Positions 8,683-18,914 of a DNA stretch of 51,165 nt are shown here, piece after piece (the stretch's first letter is position 1; the number at the start of each line of letters is the position of its first letter). The stretch is from NCBI RefSeq assembly GCF_029267215.1, contig NZ_JARIDH010000038.1:1-51165 (forward strand), read 5' to 3'. The notes under the pieces are model-generated. The model ran no database searches, was not told the origin of the DNA, and was given only the letters and a program-made list of their open reading frames with translations. The position numbers and the translations under genes are program-made. Origin of the DNA: Clostridium sp. Its GTDB lineage: Bacteria; Bacillota; Clostridia; Clostridiales; Clostridiaceae.

Positions 8683-10188
8683 CTATTTTTGTGGTTTCAT
8701 TGTTGGGAATAATATAACGTCTCTTATTGATGATGAATCAGTTAAGAACATTATCATTCTATCTATACCTATTCCTAATCCACCTGTTGGAGGCATACCA
8801 GTTTCTAAAGCACTCATGAATTCTTCATCTAACATGTATGCTTCATCATCTCCGTATTCTCTTTCCTTAGCTTGTTGTTCAAATCTTTCTCTTTGAACTA
8901 TTGGATCGTTAAGCTCTGAGTATGCATTACATACTTCTCTACCATATACAAATCCTTCGAATCTCTCAGTAAACATTTCGTTTCCTCTCTTTTTCTTAGT
9001 AAGAGGTGAAATTTCTACTGGATAATCTACTAAGAAAGTAGGTTGGATTAAGTGCTCTTCACCATATTCTTCGAATAACATGTTTAGAACTTCCCCTTTA
9101 GTAACCTTATCTAATGGTTTAGGGAATTCTAAGTTTTTCTCTTTAGCAATAGCTTGAGCTTCTTCATCACTCTTAATTTCATTGAAATCTACTCCAGCAA
9201 ACTCTTTAACAGCATCAACCATAGTGATTCTTCTCCATGGTGGTGTGAAGTCTATTTCAGTTCCTTCATAAGTAACCTTAGTTGATCCATTTACCTTTTC
9301 ACAAACATATGCAATCATATTTTCCATGATTTCCATCATATCATTGTAATCAGCATATGCTTCGTATAACTCTATAGCTGTGAATTCTGGATTATGTCTT
9401 ACTGAAACTCCTTCATTTCTGAAGTTTTTACCCATTTCATAAACTTTTTCAAATCCAGCTACTATTAATCTTTTTAGGTATAACTCAGTAGCAATTCTTA
9501 AATACATATCTATGTCTAAAGCATTGTGGTGAGTTATGAAAGGTCTAGCCGCAGCCCCACCAGCGATTGGTGAAAGTATTGGTGTATCAACCTCTAAGAA
9601 TCCTCTGTTATCTAAGAATTCTCTTATAGCTTTTATTATTTGAGATCTTTTTATAAAAGTATCCTTAACTTCTGGGTTAGTTATGATATCTACTTCTCTT
9701 TGTCTATATCTTAAATCTGGATCTTTTAATCCATGCCATTTTTCTGGTAATGGTTTTAAAGATTTACATATTAATTCGAATGAAGTAACTTTAACTGAAA
9801 CCTCACCCATTTTTGTTTTGAAAACTTCTCCAGTTGCAGCAACCCAATCACCTAAATCAAATGTTTTAAATGATTTTAAAGCTTCTTCTCCAACGTTATC
9901 GATTTTAACGAATAACTGTATTTTTCCATCTAAATCTGATAAATCAGCGAATACAACTTTACCTTGACCTCTTTTTGACATAAGTCTTCCAGCAATTTTA
10001 ACTTCTTTACCTTCTAACTCTTCAAAATTATCCTTTACATCGGCAGAAGAATGAGTTTTTTCTACCTTGTATACATCAAATGGGTCCTTACCAGCTTCCT
10101 GTAATTCAGCAAGCTTTTGTCTTCTTAACATCTCTTGTTCACTTAATTGAGCTTCTGATTCGTGAATATTTATTTCCTCATTTGACAT
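8683..10188 (-). CDS. lysS: Lysyl-tRNA synthetase, class II
   Basis: Charges tRNA-Lys in the cytoplasm. 501 residues, the usual LysS length. An N-terminal OB-fold anticodon-binding domain (about 60-160) is followed by the class II catalytic core with motif 2 [15 protein letters not shown] and motif 3 [14 protein letters not shown] close to the C-terminus. GGAGGG precedes the ATG at 10188. It follows greA by 25 bases with no terminator between, so the two are probably co-transcribed. The same gene closes the conserved block in B. subtilis, where dusB is its direct neighbour. Confidence 0.98.
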   Translation of the reverse strand: MSNEEINIHESEAQLSEQEMLRRQKLAELQEAGKDPFDVYKVEKTHSSADVKDNFEELEGKEVKIAGRLMSKRGQGKVVFADLSDLDGKIQLFVKIDNVGEEALKSFKTFDLGDWVAATGEVFKTKMGEVSVKVTSFELICKSLKPLPEKWHGLKDPDLRYRQREVDIITNPEVKDTFIKRSQIIKAIREFLDNRGFLEVDTPILSPIAGGAAARPFITHHNALDIDMYLRIATELYLKRLIVAGFEKVYEMGKNFRNEGVSVRHNPEFTAIELYEAYADYNDMMEIMENMIAYVCEKVNGSTKVTYEGTEIDFTPPWRRITMVDAVKEFAGVDFNEIKSDEEAQAIAKEKNLEFPKPLDKVTKGEVLNMLFEEYGEEHLIQPTFLVDYPVEISPLTKKKRGNEMFTERFEGFVYGREVCNAYSELNDPIVQRERFEQQAKEREYGDDEAYMLDEEFMSALETGMPPTGGLGIGIDRMIMFLTDSSSIRDVILFPTMKPQK

Positions 10189-10213
10189 TTAAAAATCCCT
10201 CCATTTATGTTAT

Positions 10214-10690
10214 CTATATTCTTATTCCAAGAACCTCGAACTTAGCAGTCCCTCCTGGTACTTCCACCTCTATTACATCTCCAACTTTCTTACCCATTAA
10301 TCCTTCTCCAACTGGTGACTCATTTGATATTTTAAAGTTCATTGGATCTGCTTCTGCTGAACCAACTATTGTGTACTCAATTTCTTCATCAAAATCAAAG
10401 TCCATAACTTTAACTATTGATCCAACTGTAACACTATCAGTTGATATTTCTGATTCATCAACAACAACAGCATTCTTAAGCATGTTTTCTAATTGGATTA
10501 TTCTTCCCTCTGTAAATGCTTGCTCATTTTTAGCTTCATCATATTCAGAGTTCTCACTTAAATCTCCATATCCTAAAGCAACCTTTATCTTTTCAGTTAT
10601 CTCTTTTCTTTTTACTGTTTTAAGGTATTCTAATTCATCTTCTAATTTTTTAACACCTTCATATGTCATTATATGCTTCTTTGTGCTCAT
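10214..10690 (-). CDS. greA: Transcription elongation factor GreA
   Basis: Binds in the secondary channel of RNA polymerase and stimulates cleavage of the 3' end of backtracked RNA. 158 residues, the standard size. The N-terminal half (about 1-75) is the antiparallel coiled coil with acidic tip residues ([13 protein letters not shown]) and the C-terminal half is the FKBP-like domain ending in [21 protein letters not shown] before the ATG at 10690 sets the start. It appears to lead a greA-lysS operon, with a TATAAT at 10716-10721 and a 12-bp palindrome in the -35 region. Confidence 0.97.
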   Translation of the reverse strand: MSTKKHIMTYEGVKKLEDELEYLKTVKRKEITEKIKVALGYGDLSENSEYDEAKNEQAFTEGRIIQLENMLKNAVVVDESEISTDSVTVGSIVKVMDFDFDEEIEYTIVGSAEADPMNFKISNESPVGEGLMGKKVGDVIEVEVPGGTAKFEVLGIRI

Positions 10691-10715
10691 TTTCTTTCTC
10701 CCCTTTGAACATATT

Positions 10716-10748
10716 ATTATAATATCATATTTAAACTTAACATGTTAA
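10716..10748 (-). promoter_or_regulatory. greA promoter with 12-bp palindrome at -35
   Basis: TATAAT on the minus strand (10721-10716). The expected -35 position holds CATGTT, which lies inside the perfect palindrome TTAACATGTTAA (10737-10748). A poor -35 under a palindrome suggests a regulator site, but the partner is unknown. Confidence 0.45.
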
Positions 10749-10980
10749 TATACAGTTAATAAAAACTTTAAAATTATTAATGCCTGATTATTCAAATAAT
10801 TATAATTCTTAAAAATTATTATGTCAAACTATATATAACTTAAGATAGAATTTGCTAAATAAAAAACATTATTTAAATTTCATTATCAACTGGATTTGTA
10901 TAAATTAAACATCTAATATTATATTGATTATTTATTATATCCAGTAATAATATAATTTATGATAAATATTAAAAGTATTT
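10749..10980. other. AT-rich spacer between dusB and the greA promoter
   Basis: No gene seen. The only structure is a weak inverted repeat, ACTGGAT (10889-10895) with ATCCAGT (10939-10945). It has no good T-run, so it is a doubtful dusB terminator. Confidence 0.5.
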
Positions 10981-11949
10981 TTACTTTAAATATTCTTTGT
11001 ACTCTCTCAGTATTTCCATAACTTTATTAGGATCATTTTCAAGGTTCAATCTATTTTTTATTTCTGTACAGTTGTTTAATCCTTTTATATACCAAGCTGT
11101 ATGTTTTCTCATCTCTCTAACAGCTTTATACTCTCCATCATATTTTAAAGCTAGATTATAATGTCTTATACACATATCTATTTTCTCACTTGGAGTTGGA
11201 ATATGAGGTTCTTCCCCATTTAATTTTTGAGTAATCTGTTTGAATATCCATGGGTTACCCATGCTTCCTCTTGCAACCATGATTCCATCGCAATTTGTTT
11301 CATTTTTAAGTTTTAAAGCATCATCAGCATTAAACACATCACCATTCCCTATAACTGGAATATTTACAGATTCTTTTACCTGTTTAATTATATCCCAATT
11401 AGCCTTACCCTCATACATCTGAGCTCTTGTTCTACCATGTATTGCAACAGCATCTGCTCCTGCCTCTTCCATGATTTTTGCAAATTCAACTGCATTTATA
11501 TTATTTTCATCAAATCCCATTCTAAACTTAACGGTTACAGGTTTTGTAGCAACTTTTTTAATGTTATTTATAACCTCATAAGCTAGTTTTGGATCCTTCA
11601 TCAAAGCTGAACCTTCACCATTTTTAACAATTTTAGGTGCTGGACACCCCATATTTACATCTATTATACATATATCATCATTTGTATTAAAATGTTTTTC
11701 TGTTACATAAGCCATTATTTCTGGATCATTACCAAACATTTGGCATGATACAGGTTTTTCCTCATCTGCAATTCTCATTAATTCTTTTGTATTTTCACTT
11801 CCATAGTACAATGCCTTTGCACTAACCATCTCAGTACAAACAATTCCAGCTCCCATTTCTTTGCATAATCCTCTAAAAGATATATCTGTTACGCCAGCCA
11901 TAGGTGCTAAAAAAACATTATTTTCTAAAACTATGTTTGATATTTTCAT
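10981..11949 (-). CDS. dusB: tRNA-dihydrouridine synthase
   Basis: FMN-dependent enzyme that reduces uridines in the tRNA D-loop using NADPH. 322 residues. The TIM barrel starts with VFLAPMAGVTD and carries catalytic C102 in NMGCPAPKI, the FMN phosphate segment VNIPVIGNGDV and MVARGSMGNPW near residue 235; a helical tRNA-binding domain follows. The gene begins 6 bases after the coaX stop, and its ribosome binding site AAGGAG lies in the last coaX codons, so translation is probably coupled. The coaX-dusB neighbourhood matches the B. subtilis block. Confidence 0.95.
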   Translation of the reverse strand: MKISNIVLENNVFLAPMAGVTDISFRGLCKEMGAGIVCTEMVSAKALYYGSENTKELMRIADEEKPVSCQMFGNDPEIMAYVTEKHFNTNDDICIIDVNMGCPAPKIVKNGEGSALMKDPKLAYEVINNIKKVATKPVTVKFRMGFDENNINAVEFAKIMEEAGADAVAIHGRTRAQMYEGKANWDIIKQVKESVNIPVIGNGDVFNADDALKLKNETNCDGIMVARGSMGNPWIFKQITQKLNGEEPHIPTPSEKIDMCIRHYNLALKYDGEYKAVREMRKHTAWYIKGLNNCTEIKNRLNLENDPNKVMEILREYKEYLK

Positions 11950-11955
11950 TAATTT

Positions 11956-12735
11956 CTACTCCTTGTTTTTCTCGTAAAGAACTTTAAGACCTTCTAAAGT
12001 TAATCTACGATCTACTTCATCAATTACATCCGTTTCGCTATAAACAAGTTTAGCTAACCCTCCTGTAGCTAATACAAATGGTTCTTTTTCTCCTAAATCC
12101 ATCATTTCTTTCTTCATACGTTTTACTATATATTCAACTTTTCCAATATAACCATATATTATTCCAGCTTGCATGCTTGTAACTGTGTTTTTACAAATTA
12201 AACTCTTAGGTTTTTCAAGCTCTATTCTAGGTAGTTTAGCAGCTCTTTCAAATAAAGCATCTGCTGAAATTTGAATTCCAGGACATATATTTCCACCTAA
12301 ATAATCTCCCTTTTCTGTAATAGCACAGAATGTTGTTGCCGTACCAAAATCAATTATTATCATAGGTTTCTTATGTTTATCAAAAGCTGCTACTGCGTTT
12401 ACTATTCTATCTGCACCAACTTCTTTTGGATTATCATACTTTATATTAATTCCAGTTTTTATTCCAGGTCCTACAACTATCGGTTCCTTGCAGAAACACT
12501 TTCTAACCATATTCTCTAAAGAATGCATTATATTTGGTACTACTGAAGAAATAATTATTCCTTCTACATCCTCTGGATTTAACTTTGCTTGATTGAATAG
12601 TTGCATAACTTGTATTGAATACTCATCTGATGTTTTTTTAGAATCTGTAGATATTCTCCATGATGCTATGTATCTATTATTATCATGAACACCTAAAACT
12701 ATATTCGTATTACCTACATCTATTAATAAAATCAT
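11956..12735 (-). CDS. coaX: Type III pantothenate kinase
   Basis: First step of coenzyme A synthesis, phosphorylating pantothenate with ATP; the type III enzyme has an ASKHA fold and is not feedback-inhibited by CoA. 259 residues. Seen: phosphate loop DVGNTN (residues 6-11), [11 protein letters not shown] (about 107) and DFGTATTFC (about 129). The start has AAGGTGG 10 bases upstream, with GTGTAAAACAC between the two, which could fold into a tiny hairpin. Its promoter (TTGACA at 12847-12842) follows the fhs terminator. It heads a coaX-dusB unit. Confidence 0.95.
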   Translation of the reverse strand: MILLIDVGNTNIVLGVHDNNRYIASWRISTDSKKTSDEYSIQVMQLFNQAKLNPEDVEGIIISSVVPNIMHSLENMVRKCFCKEPIVVGPGIKTGINIKYDNPKEVGADRIVNAVAAFDKHKKPMIIIDFGTATTFCAITEKGDYLGGNICPGIQISADALFERAAKLPRIELEKPKSLICKNTVTSMQAGIIYGYIGKVEYIVKRMKKEMMDLGEKEPFVLATGGLAKLVYSETDVIDEVDRRLTLEGLKVLYEKNKE

Positions 12736-12819
12736 GTGTTTTACACCACCTTAATATAATTAAAGACAGCTAATAAAGCTGCCCGGAAAATACCATGTCC
12801 CCTTTATATAACAATATTA

Positions 12820-12847
12820 ATTTTAACAACTACTATACATTTGTCAA
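12820..12847 (-). promoter_or_regulatory. Promoter of coaX-dusB
   Basis: Minus strand TTGACA (12847-12842), 16-base spacer, TAAAAT (12825-12820). It is followed by an unusually G/C-rich leader patch (12766-12803) with CAGCT/AGCTG arms. Confidence 0.65.
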
Positions 12848-12878
12848 GCAATTACAATTACTAGTTTTTAAATAAAAA

Positions 12879-12921
12879 AAGGCTTATATGACTATTTTTT
12901 TAACAACATCATATAAGCCTT
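12879..12921 (-). terminator. Terminator of fhs
   Basis: 13-bp perfect stem (12879-12891 with 12909-12921, aaggcttatatga), T-run on the minus strand, just past the fhs stop. Confidence 0.9.
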
Positions 12922-12937
12922 AAAATTATCTAAACAT

Positions 12938-14608
12938 TTAGAATAATCCTACTATTTCTCCATTATCTTTTATATCCATTTTATTAGCAGCTGGAACCTT
13001 TGGTAATCCAGGCATAGTCATAACATCTCCTGTTAAAACAACTATGAATCCAGCACCATTTGAAACCCTAACTTCTTTGACAGTTATATCAAAGTTCTTA
13101 GGTCTTCCTAAAAGACTAGGGTTATCTGATAAAGAATATTGTGTTTTAGCCATACATATTGGCAACTTATCTAAATTAAACTTTTCAATCTCACCTATCT
13201 GTTTAAGAGCTTGTGGAGTATAGTTAACTCCATTTCCACCATATATAGTTTGAACTATTTTTAAAACCTTATCCTGTATGCTTTCTTCTGAATCATATAT
13301 AACCTTAAAGTTTGAAGGTTCGTTTTCCATAGTTTTTATAACTTTGTTAGCTAAATCTATTCCACCTTCTCCCCCTTTTTCCCAAACTTCAGTTAAGCTT
13401 ACTTCAACACCTAAATTTTTGCAGAAGTCTTCAATAGTTTTAACCTCTTCATCTGAATCAGTTGTAAACTTATTTATTGCAACAACAACTGGAACTCCAT
13501 ATGATTTTATATTTTCAATTTGTTTTTCTAAATTTTCAATTCCCTTATTTAAAGCTTCTATATTAGGAATAGAAAGTTCTTCCTTCTTTACTCCACCGTG
13601 ATGTTTTAAAGCCCTTATTGTAGCAACTAAAACTACACAATCAGGATTTAATTCACCATATCTACATTTAATATCTAAGAATTTTTCAGCACCTAAGTCT
13701 GCACCAAAACCAGCCTCTGTTATTGTTATATCACTCATTTTCAATGCTGTTTTTGTCGCTATTATTGAGTTGCATCCATGTGCTATGTTAGCGAATGGTC
13801 CACCATGTATAATTGCAGGTGTGTTTTCTAAAGTTTGAACTAAATTTGGTTTAATAGCATCCTTCATAAGTAATGCCATGGCACCGTCTACCTCTAATTC
13901 TTTAGCATAAACAGGTTCTCCATCTAAATTATAAGCAACAAGAATATTTCCCATTCTCTCTTTTAAATCTTCTAAATCCTTAGCCATGCATAATATAGCC
14001 ATTATTTCTGATGCAACAGTGATCATAAATCCATCTTCTCTTAAGAATCCATTTATTTTTCCACCCATTCCAACAACTATACTTCTTAAAGCTCTATCAT
14101 TCATATCAATTACTCTTTTAAATACAATTCTTCTTGAATCTATTTTTAATTTATTTCCCTGATGAATATGGTTATCTATAGCTGCACATAGAAGATTATT
14201 AGCTGATGTTATTGCATGCATATCACCTGTAAAATGTAAGTTTATATCTTCCATTGGAACAACCTGAGAATATCCACCACCAGCAGCTCCTCCTTTTATT
14301 CCAAATACTGGACCTAAAGAAGGTTCTCTTAAGGTAATAATAGTATTCTTGCCTATTTTATTTAAAGCTTGTCCTAAACCTACTGTAACTGTTGATTTTC
14401 CTTCTCCAGCAGGTGTTGGATTAATAGCTGTAACTAATACAAGCTTTCCCATTTTATTATTTTCTAATCTATTTATTGCTTCTAAAGATATCTTACATTT
14501 ATATTTTCCATAAAGCTCAATATCATCTTCACTCAATCCTATTTTCTTAGCGATATCAACTATTGGCTCCATTTTTGCACTCTGTGCTATTTCAATATCA
14601 TTCTTCAT
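12938..14608 (-). CDS. fhs: Formate--tetrahydrofolate ligase
   Basis: ATP-dependent formation of 10-formyl-tetrahydrofolate from formate, feeding purine and initiator-tRNA formylation and one-carbon metabolism in anaerobes. The 556-residue length matches clostridial enzymes. Seen: ATP loop [10 protein letters not shown] (about 63-72), [20 protein letters not shown] and the C-terminal [12 protein letters not shown]. The open frame extends to 14695, but the ATG at 14608 has GAGGTGGGA upstream and the family's usual N-terminus (MKNDIEIAQ), so I start there. It has its own terminator. It lies between ftsH and coaX, which are neighbours in B. subtilis, so it looks like a lineage-specific insertion in the block. 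Confidence 0.97.
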   Translation of the reverse strand: MKNDIEIAQSAKMEPIVDIAKKIGLSEDDIELYGKYKCKISLEAINRLENNKMGKLVLVTAINPTPAGEGKSTVTVGLGQALNKIGKNTIITLREPSLGPVFGIKGGAAGGGYSQVVPMEDINLHFTGDMHAITSANNLLCAAIDNHIHQGNKLKIDSRRIVFKRVIDMNDRALRSIVVGMGGKINGFLREDGFMITVASEIMAILCMAKDLEDLKERMGNILVAYNLDGEPVYAKELEVDGAMALLMKDAIKPNLVQTLENTPAIIHGGPFANIAHGCNSIIATKTALKMSDITITEAGFGADLGAEKFLDIKCRYGELNPDCVVLVATIRALKHHGGVKKEELSIPNIEALNKGIENLEKQIENIKSYGVPVVVAINKFTTDSDEEVKTIEDFCKNLGVEVSLTEVWEKGGEGGIDLANKVIKTMENEPSNFKVIYDSEESIQDKVLKIVQTIYGGNGVNYTPQALKQIGEIEKFNLDKLPICMAKTQYSLSDNPSLLGRPKNFDITVKEVRVSNGAGFIVVLTGDVMTMPGLPKVPAANKMDIKDNGEIVGLF

Positions 14609-14802
14609 AACTTCCCACCTCATTTTAACTAATATATTTAATATTATAACCATATTTCCATAAAAAACAATGAATTTTAACGAATATTTAATCACAAAAA
14701 TATAATATAGTTCGTGTGTTTAAATTTTAACTTTAATCAATTATAGTACATAAATTAATTTATTAAAATATCATAAATTAATTTTAATATTATAATTATA
14801 AA

Positions 14803-14827
14803 AAAGAGATGCTTTTAGCATCTCTTT
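14803..14827 (-). terminator. Terminator of the tilS-hpt-ftsH operon
   Basis: 11-bp perfect stem (14803-14813 with 14817-14827, aaagagatgct) with a 3-base loop, T-run on the minus strand, 9 bases past ftsH. Confidence 0.9.
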
Positions 14828-14835
14828 AAAATATT

Positions 14836-16638
14836 TTATGAGTTTTTAAATATTTCTCTAAACTCATTTCCATCAATTTTTTCTTTTTCAAGTAATACAT
14901 CAGTTACTGCATTTAATTTACTTATATTTTCTGTTAATAACACTTCTGCTCTATTATAAGCTTCATCTATTAACTTTTTGATTTCTTTATCAATCTTAGA
15001 AGCAGTTTCTTCACTAATATTACTGCTCTTTCCAATATCTCTACCTAAGAAAACTTCTCCGCCATCGCTTCCACCAAATGATATAGGTCCAATAACATCA
15101 CTCATTCCATATTCCATAACCATACTTCTAGCAATGTGACTAGCTCTATCTATATCATTCTTAGCTCCAGCACTTATATCTCCAATAACCAATTTCTCAG
15201 CTACTCTTCCACCTAAAAGTTCAACCATTTTATCCTTAAGTTGCTTTCTAGATGTATGAGTTCTATCTTGATCTGGTAAATTCATTGTATAACCTGCAGC
15301 CATACCTCTTTGAATTATACTAATTTCATGAACTGGATCAGAATACTCTAACAAATTACTTACTACAGCGTGACCTGATTCATGTACAGCAGTTATTCTT
15401 CTATCATATTCGCTAACAACTCTACTTTTTTTCTCAGGACCTGCAATAACTCTTGTTATGGCCTCTTCTATATCCTTCATATCAATACTAATCTTGCCTC
15501 TTCTAACAGCAAGAAGTGCAGCTTCATTAGTTAAGTTTTCTAAGTCTGCACCACTAAAACCTGGTGTCATCTTAGCTAAAGTTTTTAAATCTATATCATT
15601 AGATAGATTTTTATTTCTAGTATGAACTTTTAAAACCTCTTCTCTACCTTTAACATCTGGTGCACCAACTAAAATTCTTCTATCAAATCTTCCTGGTCTT
15701 AATAATGCTGGGTCTAAAATGTCTGGTCTATTAGTCGCAGCTATCATGATTATTCCTTCATTAACACCAAAACCATCCATTTCAACTAGCAATTGGTTTA
15801 ATGTTTGCTCTCTTTCATCATGACCTCCACCAACGCCAGCTCCTCTTTGTCTACCAACAGCATCAATTTCATCTATAAATATAATACATGGTGCATTCTT
15901 TTTTGCTTGTTCAAATAAATCTCTTACTCTTGAAGCACCTACCCCAACAAACATCTCAACGAAATCTGAACCTGATATACTAAAGAAAGGAACTCCTGCC
16001 TCCCCAGCTATAGCCTTAGCAAGGAGTGTTTTTCCTGTTCCAGGAGGTCCAACTAAAAGTACTCCTTTAGGAATTCTAGCTCCCATCTCTATATATTTTT
16101 TAGGTTGTTTTAAGAAATCAACAATTTCTTCTAACTCACCTTTTTCTTCATCAGCACCAGCAACATCCTTGAATGTTACTTTCTTTCCATCTAGATTCGC
16201 CATTTTAGCTTTACTTTTGCCAAAATTCATAACACCTCTATTTCCACCGCCTTGACCTTGCTGTGTCATCATTAAGAATCCAAATAAGAATAAACCCATT
16301 ATAAGAACTGTAGGTATTATGTTAAACCACATTCCCATATTGCTAGGTGGTGTAAATTTTATGATGGTATCTACATCCTTATTATCTTTAATAAGATTAT
16401 TTATCGTTTCTACAGATACATACGTTGTAAATCTTTTACCATCTTTGAGAACACCATCAATCATATCTTTATCTTCTCTTATTGTCATTGTTTCAACTTG
16501 ATTACTAACAAAACTTTGCTTAAACTCACTAAATGGTATTAATTTACCTTGAGTGCCATTTCTATAGAAAGCAAATGCAAGTATCATTATTAAAGCAAGC
16601 CCTGCAATGTAAGTAACTAAATTAGGTATTTTTTTCAT
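14836..16638 (-). CDS. ftsH: ATP-dependent zinc metalloprotease FtsH
   Basis: Membrane-anchored AAA+ protease that degrades unfolded and regulatory proteins; in B. subtilis it is also needed for sporulation. 600 residues. TM1 about 8-25 and TM2 about 107-124 flank an extracytoplasmic domain. Walker A GPPGTGKT is at 197-204, Walker [10 protein letters not shown] at 252-260, SRH GRFDRRI about 316-322 and zinc motif HESGH at 419-423, with a later acidic ligand in [17 protein letters not shown] upstream fixes the ATG at 16638. It is last in tilS-hpt-ftsH, an order kept across Firmicutes. Confidence 0.98.
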   Translation of the reverse strand: MKKIPNLVTYIAGLALIMILAFAFYRNGTQGKLIPFSEFKQSFVSNQVETMTIREDKDMIDGVLKDGKRFTTYVSVETINNLIKDNKDVDTIIKFTPPSNMGMWFNIIPTVLIMGLFLFGFLMMTQQGQGGGNRGVMNFGKSKAKMANLDGKKVTFKDVAGADEEKGELEEIVDFLKQPKKYIEMGARIPKGVLLVGPPGTGKTLLAKAIAGEAGVPFFSISGSDFVEMFVGVGASRVRDLFEQAKKNAPCIIFIDEIDAVGRQRGAGVGGGHDEREQTLNQLLVEMDGFGVNEGIIMIAATNRPDILDPALLRPGRFDRRILVGAPDVKGREEVLKVHTRNKNLSNDIDLKTLAKMTPGFSGADLENLTNEAALLAVRRGKISIDMKDIEEAITRVIAGPEKKSRVVSEYDRRITAVHESGHAVVSNLLEYSDPVHEISIIQRGMAAGYTMNLPDQDRTHTSRKQLKDKMVELLGGRVAEKLVIGDISAGAKNDIDRASHIARSMVMEYGMSDVIGPISFGGSDGGEVFLGRDIGKSSNISEETASKIDKEIKKLIDEAYNRAEVLLTENISKLNAVTDVLLEKEKIDGNEFREIFKNS

Positions 16639-16711
16639 CTCTATGGCCCCCTCTCTGACTATCGTTTTAGAGAATTTTATTATAAGAATCTATATCTTAT
16701 AATATTTTTTA

Positions 16712-17263
16712 TTATTTTTTATAGATTTCTTCTTTTAAAGAACCTATGAAAGGTAAATTTCTATACTTTTCAGCATAGTCTATTCCATACCCAACTATAA
16801 ATTCATCTGGTACATCAAATCCCTTATACTTAGTAAACACATTTGAAGTTCTTCTAGCTTCCTTATCTAATAAAGCAACTATTTCTATACTAGCAGCTTT
16901 TCTAGCTTTTAAGTATTCTAAAAGATAACTTAAAGTAGTTCCTGTATCAACAATATCCTCAACTATAAGAATATGTTTATTTTCTATATCACTATCTAAA
17001 TCTTTTAAGATTCTTACTACACCTGATGTTTGAGCTGAATTTCCATAACTTGAAACAGCCATAAAGTCTATTTCACATGGGATAGTTATATTTTTTATTA
17101 AATCTGATGTAAATACAACTGAACCTTTTAATATTCCTACAACTAATAAATCTTTTCCATCGTAATCCTTACTAATCTCATCAGCCATTTCTTTCACACG
17201 TTTAGCTAATTGTTCCTCTGAGTATAAAACCTCTTTAATATCATTTCTTATGTCTTTTCTCAT
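16712..17263 (-). CDS. hpt: Hypoxanthine-guanine phosphoribosyltransferase
   Basis: Purine salvage enzyme converting hypoxanthine and guanine with PRPP into IMP and GMP. 183 residues, typical of the type I PRTase group. The PRPP loop VEDIVDTGTTL is at about 101-111, with the flexible loop SSYGNSAQTSG near 72 and VGYGIDYAEKYRNLPF near the C-terminus. It begins 2 bases after the tilS stop and its ribosome binding site is in the end of tilS, so translation is coupled. In B. subtilis TilS and HprT also interact. Confidence 0.96.
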   Translation of the reverse strand: MRKDIRNDIKEVLYSEEQLAKRVKEMADEISKDYDGKDLLVVGILKGSVVFTSDLIKNITIPCEIDFMAVSSYGNSAQTSGVVRILKDLDSDIENKHILIVEDIVDTGTTLSYLLEYLKARKAASIEIVALLDKEARRTSNVFTKYKGFDVPDEFIVGYGIDYAEKYRNLPFIGSLKEEIYKK

Positions 17264-17265
17264 AA

Positions 17266-18675
17266 TTAATTTCCCTTTCCTTTAAAAGTAATCTTTATTA
17301 CCTTTTTAGTTTTATTTGTAACTTTAAAAGTTTCGCTAACATTGTGTCCTACTATCCAGCTTATTTCATCATTAAATATAACAAGTGGAATAAAATCTCT
17401 TTCATCTTTAGGTATCTTATTATTTATAAATATATCTTTTAGCTTTTTGGCACTCTTCATTCCTAAAGGAATTATTTTATCACCATTTTTTCTAAATCTA
17501 ATATCTACACTGGAAATTTTATCATAATCAAAAGATTTTATAAATCTATCTTTTGAAAATTTCTCACCTTTTTTAAAATCTTCTACTTTTAGTTCATAAA
17601 TTCCTAAAATTTCATCACTAATTGTTATTTCTTTGTTCACATCTAACTCTTCTTTTACGTTTTTTAAATTTAAAACCTTAGTCTCTTTCTCTTTTTTATC
17701 ATCAATAAGTTTTATTCTTATCTGACCATATTCATTTAATGCAACAACACCATTAGTTATGTTTATTTGTTTTCCTGTTCCTTTTTCTTTTAATGATATT
17801 ATGTCATGTATATGTTTCAATTCAAAATTTGAATGTTTTGAACTTACTTCAACTAAAGCTTTCTTTATTATTCTACTTAAAATAGCTTCTCTCTCTTTAA
17901 AAGCTTCTTCTTTTATAACCACACTATTTCTTTCTGAAATGCATAATTTAGGATATCTTTTTTCAACTTCTTCTTGAATAAATTCAACATCCTTACTACA
18001 ACTATAAGCTAATCTATTTAAAGCTGTAACTATATCTGGATTAAAATTTTCTTGTATAAATGGTATTACTTTTAATCTAATCTTATTTCTTGAATATATA
18101 TCTTCTAAATTAGTTTCATCTATTCTTGGGTTAATATTTTTCTTTTTACAATACTCCTCTATTTCATTTCTTCTTAAGACTAATATAGGTCTTATGAAAA
18201 TTCCATCTCTAACTGGTCTAATTCCAACTAAGCCTTCTATTCCTGTTCCTCTTAAAGCCCTCATTATAAGAGTTTCAGCCTGATCATTAGCATTGTGTGC
18301 TATGGCTATCTTATCTAATGAGTGTTCTTCTTTAAGTTCTTCAAAAAATTTATATCTTTCTTCTCTTCCAGCCATTTCAGTTGAAATATTTCTTTCTTTA
18401 CTTATCTTATTTATATCCACTCTTCTAACAAAGCATTTAATATTTAACTTTTGGCATAATTCTTGAACATACTCCTCATCACCTAAAGCACTCTCACCTC
18501 TTAAACAATGATTAACATGTGCCGCATAAATCTCTATATTTAATAACTCTCTCAATTCACTTAAAATATGTAACAGACATGCTGAGTCTGGTCCACCAGA
18601 TAAAGCTACCAAAACCTTATCTCCACTTTGAATCATGGAGTTATCCTTTATAAATTCTTTAACTTTTTTTATCAT
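17266..18675 (-). CDS. tilS: tRNA(Ile)-lysidine synthetase
   Basis: Modifies C34 of the CAU-anticodon tRNA-Ile to lysidine, changing both its codon reading and its charging. 469 residues. N-type ATP pyrophosphatase loop SGGPDS is at 26-31, the HNANDQAETLIMRALRGTG segment is near 130, and the C-terminal substrate-binding domain ends in KITFKGKGN. The frame is open upstream to 18723 but the ATG at 18675 has GGAGTGAG before it, so I start there. No tRNA-Ile(CAU) lies in this window. First gene of tilS-hpt-ftsH. Confidence 0.96.
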   Translation of the reverse strand: MIKKVKEFIKDNSMIQSGDKVLVALSGGPDSACLLHILSELRELLNIEIYAAHVNHCLRGESALGDEEYVQELCQKLNIKCFVRRVDINKISKERNISTEMAGREERYKFFEELKEEHSLDKIAIAHNANDQAETLIMRALRGTGIEGLVGIRPVRDGIFIRPILVLRRNEIEEYCKKKNINPRIDETNLEDIYSRNKIRLKVIPFIQENFNPDIVTALNRLAYSCSKDVEFIQEEVEKRYPKLCISERNSVVIKEEAFKEREAILSRIIKKALVEVSSKHSNFELKHIHDIISLKEKGTGKQINITNGVVALNEYGQIRIKLIDDKKEKETKVLNLKNVKEELDVNKEITISDEILGIYELKVEDFKKGEKFSKDRFIKSFDYDKISSVDIRFRKNGDKIIPLGMKSAKKLKDIFINNKIPKDERDFIPLVIFNDEISWIVGHNVSETFKVTNKTKKVIKITFKGKGN

Positions 18676-18828
18676 GTAACTCACTCCATAAATATTATAT
18701 TTTGCCTTAATATTATAACACATAAATTAAAGCTTATGTTTTCGAAAAAGTTCGTATTTAGAAAATTACCTTTTTCTACTTAATTAATATTTATTATTTT
18801 TAACTTTTGTTAGTTTGTACATAAATAT

Positions 18829-18888
18829 AAAGTACATACAAAACTAAACTTAAAAGATTTATTAAATTCTCGCTGTTGTATGCACTTT
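18829..18888. repeat. Imperfect 13-bp inverted repeat between spoIIE and tilS
   Basis: AAAGTACATACAA (18829-18841) and TTGTATGCACTTT (18876-18888) pair at 12 of 13 positions across a 34-base spacer. It lies past the spoIIE stop and before tilS. It may be a weak spoIIE terminator or a binding site in the tilS promoter region; T-run is poor. Confidence 0.5.
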
Positions 18889-18914
18889 ATCAAAAAACAT
18901 ATTAAACACTCAAT

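Noticed and set aside
10080-10748. A 222-codon plus-strand frame opposite greA and the lysS start
   Set aside because: It is antisense to two clear genes, is rich in Ser/Thr/Ile/Phe as expected of a reverse frame, and has no good ribosome binding site.
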